Shown here: piece after piece, positions 30,980-32,760 of the stretch
Numbering within the stretch: position 1 is the first letter of the stretch
Layout: every line of letters begins with the position of its first letter
Source of the DNA: Acetobacteraceae bacterium
GTDB lineage: Bacteria; Pseudomonadota; Alphaproteobacteria; Acetobacterales; Acetobacteraceae
Assembly: GCA_031291795.1 (NCBI GenBank)
Contig: JARLIJ010000362.1
Location: 1 to 32,760 of the forward strand
DNA: 32,760 bases
Reading direction: 5' to 3'
Made by a program: the position numbers and the translations under genes
The notes under the pieces: generated by a model
What the model was told of the DNA's origin: nothing
The model's database searches: none
The model's input: only the letters and a program-made list of their open reading frames with translations

Positions 30980-31870
30980 TCAGGACTCCACGAGGAAAGG
31001 GGCGATATGCGCGTCCAGCGCATCGGCGAAGGCGCGGGCGAGGATGGTCAGCTCGCCGTCTGGCGGGCCGAGCAGGCCGACCTCATAGGGCAGCTGCGGG
31101 CGGAACGGGCGGCGGACCAGCCCCGGCCCGACGGTGGAAGCGCTGATCGGATCGGCGAGGCATACGCCCGCCCCGGCGGCCACCATGTTCAGCGCGATGG
31201 CGGTGAACTCGCATTCCGCGACCACGCGGCACACGCTGCCGGCCATGTCGAACGCCCGCGCCACGTTGCTCCAGCTCCAGCTTGACCGGACGGTCGCCAC
31301 CAGGTCCTCGCCGTCGAGCAAAGCGGGCGTCAGGACGTCGTGTGCGGCCAGCCGGTGATCGCACGGCAGCACGGCGACGCGCGCCAGGGTGTAGCGCCGC
31401 AGCACCGGTTCGGCATTGGCGAACGGCGCCTCGGCCAGCCCGAGGTCGAACGCCGACACCCGCGCCAGCGCTCGGACCTCGGCGGAACTGCGGGTCAGCA
31501 GGCGCAGCAGGACCTGCGGGCGGTCGCGGCGGAAGGCGGCGGCGACGGCCGGCAGCCACGAGATTGCCGGGCCTGGGTTGGTGGCGATGGTCAGGGTGCC
31601 ACGCTGGCCGGCGGAGATTTCGCCGATCGCGACGCCCAGCCGATCGAAGCCATCTAATAGGCGGCTTGCCTCCATATGCAGCAGCCTCGCCTCTTCCGTG
31701 GGCACAATGCGACGCCCCTCGCGGCGGAACAGCGTGAAGCCCAGCCGCTTCTCCAGCTTGGCGAGCGACAGGCTGACCGCCGGCTGTGACACGCCCAGCA
31801 GGCGGGCGGCGGCGGTAACCGATCCCTGGTCGATGACGGTGCGGAAGATCTCAACCTGGCGATGATCCAT
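30980..31870 (-). CDS. LysR-family transcriptional regulator
   Basis: 296 aa. The N-terminal winged helix (1-60) has the typical order: MDHRQVEIFRTVIDQGSVTAAARLLGVSQPAVSLSLAKLEKRLGFTLFRR. The effector-binding half (about 92-290) has the periplasmic-binding-protein-like fold, with TLTIATNPGPAISWLPAVAAAFRRDRP at its start. LysR proteins bind DNA as tetramers and respond to a small molecule. The gene is divergent from an amino-acid ABC ATPase with a T-N11-A palindrome in the gap, and its stop is three bases before the M28 peptidase start, so it likely controls both directions. ATG 31870 is the normal LysR start; the frame is open 69 bp upstream. Confidence 0.93.
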   Translation of the reverse strand: MDHRQVEIFRTVIDQGSVTAAARLLGVSQPAVSLSLAKLEKRLGFTLFRREGRRIVPTEEARLLHMEASRLLDGFDRLGVAIGEISAGQRGTLTIATNPGPAISWLPAVAAAFRRDRPQVLLRLLTRSSAEVRALARVSAFDLGLAEAPFANAEPVLRRYTLARVAVLPCDHRLAAHDVLTPALLDGEDLVATVRSSWSWSNVARAFDMAGSVCRVVAECEFTAIALNMVAAGAGVCLADPISASTVGPGLVRRPFRPQLPYEVGLLGPPDGELTILARAFADALDAHIAPFLVES

Positions 31871-31967
31871 AACCACTATCAATGTGTGCGGTTGAACAAG
31901 CGTGCATCTGCCAGCGTGCTCATGCAATGACTGCGCCACACACAGGCAAGTTCCGTGATCACCATGG

Positions 31968-31984
31968 CATAGGTTTTGCTTATG
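31968..31984. promoter_or_regulatory. LysR-type T-N11-A box
   Basis: CATA, nine bases, TATG: a 17-bp palindrome with T31970-N11-A31982, the classic LysR binding pattern, in the 161-bp gap between the divergent LysR and ABC transporter genes. It is 48 bp before the preferred ABC start (32032) and 9 bp before the other in-frame ATG (31993). Confidence 0.5.
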
Positions 31985-32031
31985 GATTGGCTATGATTGA
32001 CAGCCTGATAGACCGTGAACGGGTGCGCGCC

Positions 32032-32760
32032 ATGGACTCAGACGTCGTGAACCCACCCGCGATGCCGCTGCTCGCCGCCGAAGGCGTGGGCAAGCGCTAC
32101 GGCCAGCATGTGGTGCTGCACAACGTCGATCTCGCGGTCCAGGAGAAGGAAGTGGTCTGCATCGTCGGGCCCAGCGGCTCCGGCAAGACGACCCTGCTGC
32201 GCTGCCTGGCGTTGCTGGAGCAGCCCAGCGAAGGCCGCGTCGTGATGCAGGGCCAAACCCTGGCAACGCCAACGCCGGACGCCACGGTCCGCCGCGCCGC
32301 CCGCCAGGTGCGGGCCGAGATCGGCATGGTGTTCCAGCACTTCAATCTCTGGCCGCACAAGACGGTGCTGGGCAACCTGATCGAAGCCCCGATGCGGGTG
32401 CGCGGCCTGTCGCGCAAGGCCGCCACGGCACAGGCGGAGGCGCTGCTCGGCAAGGTCGGGCTGGCCGACCGGCGCGATGCCTATCCCACCCGCCTGTCCG
32501 GCGGCCAGCAGCAGCGCGTCGCCATCGCCCGCGCGCTCTGCATGTCCCCCCGCGTGCTGCTGTTCGATGAGCCGACCTCCGCGCTCGACCCGGAGCTGCG
32601 CCGGGAAGTGCTGCTCGTCATGCGCGCGCTGGCACAGGAGGGCATGACCATGGTCGTGGTGACCCACGAGATGGGCTTCGCGCTGCGGGTCGGCAGCCGC
32701 GTGATCTTCATGGATGCGGGTGAGATCGTGGAGGAGAGCGACCCGAAGACGTTCTTCTCC
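32032..32760 (+). CDS. polar amino-acid ABC transporter ATPase (partial)
   Basis: First 243 residues; the gene runs off the right edge near its expected end (family length about 245-260). Cytoplasmic ATPase of a polar amino-acid uptake system. Walker [10 protein letters not shown] (46-54), Q-loop Q102 in [15 protein letters not shown], signature LSGGQ (155-159), Walker B VLLFDE (175-180) and H-loop H212 in VVTHEMGFA. The [12 protein letters not shown] and [22 protein letters not shown] segments are typical of GlnQ/HisP/ArtP-type proteins. Permease and binding-protein genes are expected to the right. ATG 32032 is used; in-frame ATG 31993 would sit 9 bp from the LysR box and has no ribosome site. 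Confidence 0.93.
   Translation, partial: MDSDVVNPPAMPLLAAEGVGKRYGQHVVLHNVDLAVQEKEVVCIVGPSGSGKTTLLRCLALLEQPSEGRVVMQGQTLATPTPDATVRRAARQVRAEIGMVFQHFNLWPHKTVLGNLIEAPMRVRGLSRKAATAQAEALLGKVGLADRRDAYPTRLSGGQQQRVAIARALCMSPRVLLFDEPTSALDPELRREVLLVMRALAQEGMTMVVVTHEMGFALRVGSRVIFMDAGEIVEESDPKTFFS

Noticed and set aside
1-32760. CRISPR array, integrase, rRNA or tRNA genes
   Set aside because: No regularly spaced repeats, integrase motifs or structural RNA patterns were recognised anywhere in the window.

Overview
The window is about 32.8 kb of GC-rich (roughly two-thirds G+C), densely coding chromosomal DNA. Gene content suggests an alphaproteobacterium, most likely Rhodospirillales/Acetobacteraceae: high GC, an RbbA-type exporter, a hydantoinase/oxoprolinase pair, CaiB-type CoA transferase, DUF3142, and short C-rich/G-rich intergenic palindromes. 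This taxonomic call is inference; no rRNA or tRNA is present to settle it.

Layout. 1-5516: a lytic transglycosylase, a YafY-type HTH/WYL regulator divergent from an EamA exporter (with a palindromic operator between them), an MFS transporter, and an NfeD-stomatin pair. 5517-12848: on the minus strand a three-gene exporter operon (HlyD-like adaptor, ATPase-ATPase-permease fusion like RbbA, second ABC-2 permease) and purB; then a TerC-type membrane protein divergent from purB. 12940-15334: a one-haem, HAMP-containing membrane sensor directly followed by an MscS channel with an unusual C-terminal region. 15454-18233: a cyclase-family hydrolase, a small membrane protein and a CoA transferase. 18381-18833: a 453-bp unit made of a GxxExxY nuclease-like gene enclosed by perfect 35-bp inverted repeats; it looks like a minimal mobile element. 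18957-24926: a GT87-type mannosyltransferase-like protein, a tandem dimeric alpha/beta-barrel protein, and an overlapping DUF3142/lipoprotein pair. 25283-29595: a minus-strand hydantoinase A/B operon with a double-CDGSH iron-sulfur protein at its end and a 158-bp imperfect palindrome inside it. 29717-32760: an M28-family peptidase and a LysR regulator, divergent from an amino-acid ABC transporter ATPase that runs off the window.

How the parts may work together. The last third looks like an amide, peptide and amino-acid scavenging region: ATP-dependent hydantoinase/oxoprolinase subunits, an aminopeptidase-like M28 enzyme, and polar amino-acid uptake under a LysR regulator. The most unusual items are the haem sensor/mechanosensitive channel pair, which could couple a redox or gas signal to membrane tension or ion flux, and the GxxExxY unit, whose inverted repeat supplies the start codon of its own gene. 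No CRISPR array, tRNA, rRNA, integrase or classical transposase was seen.
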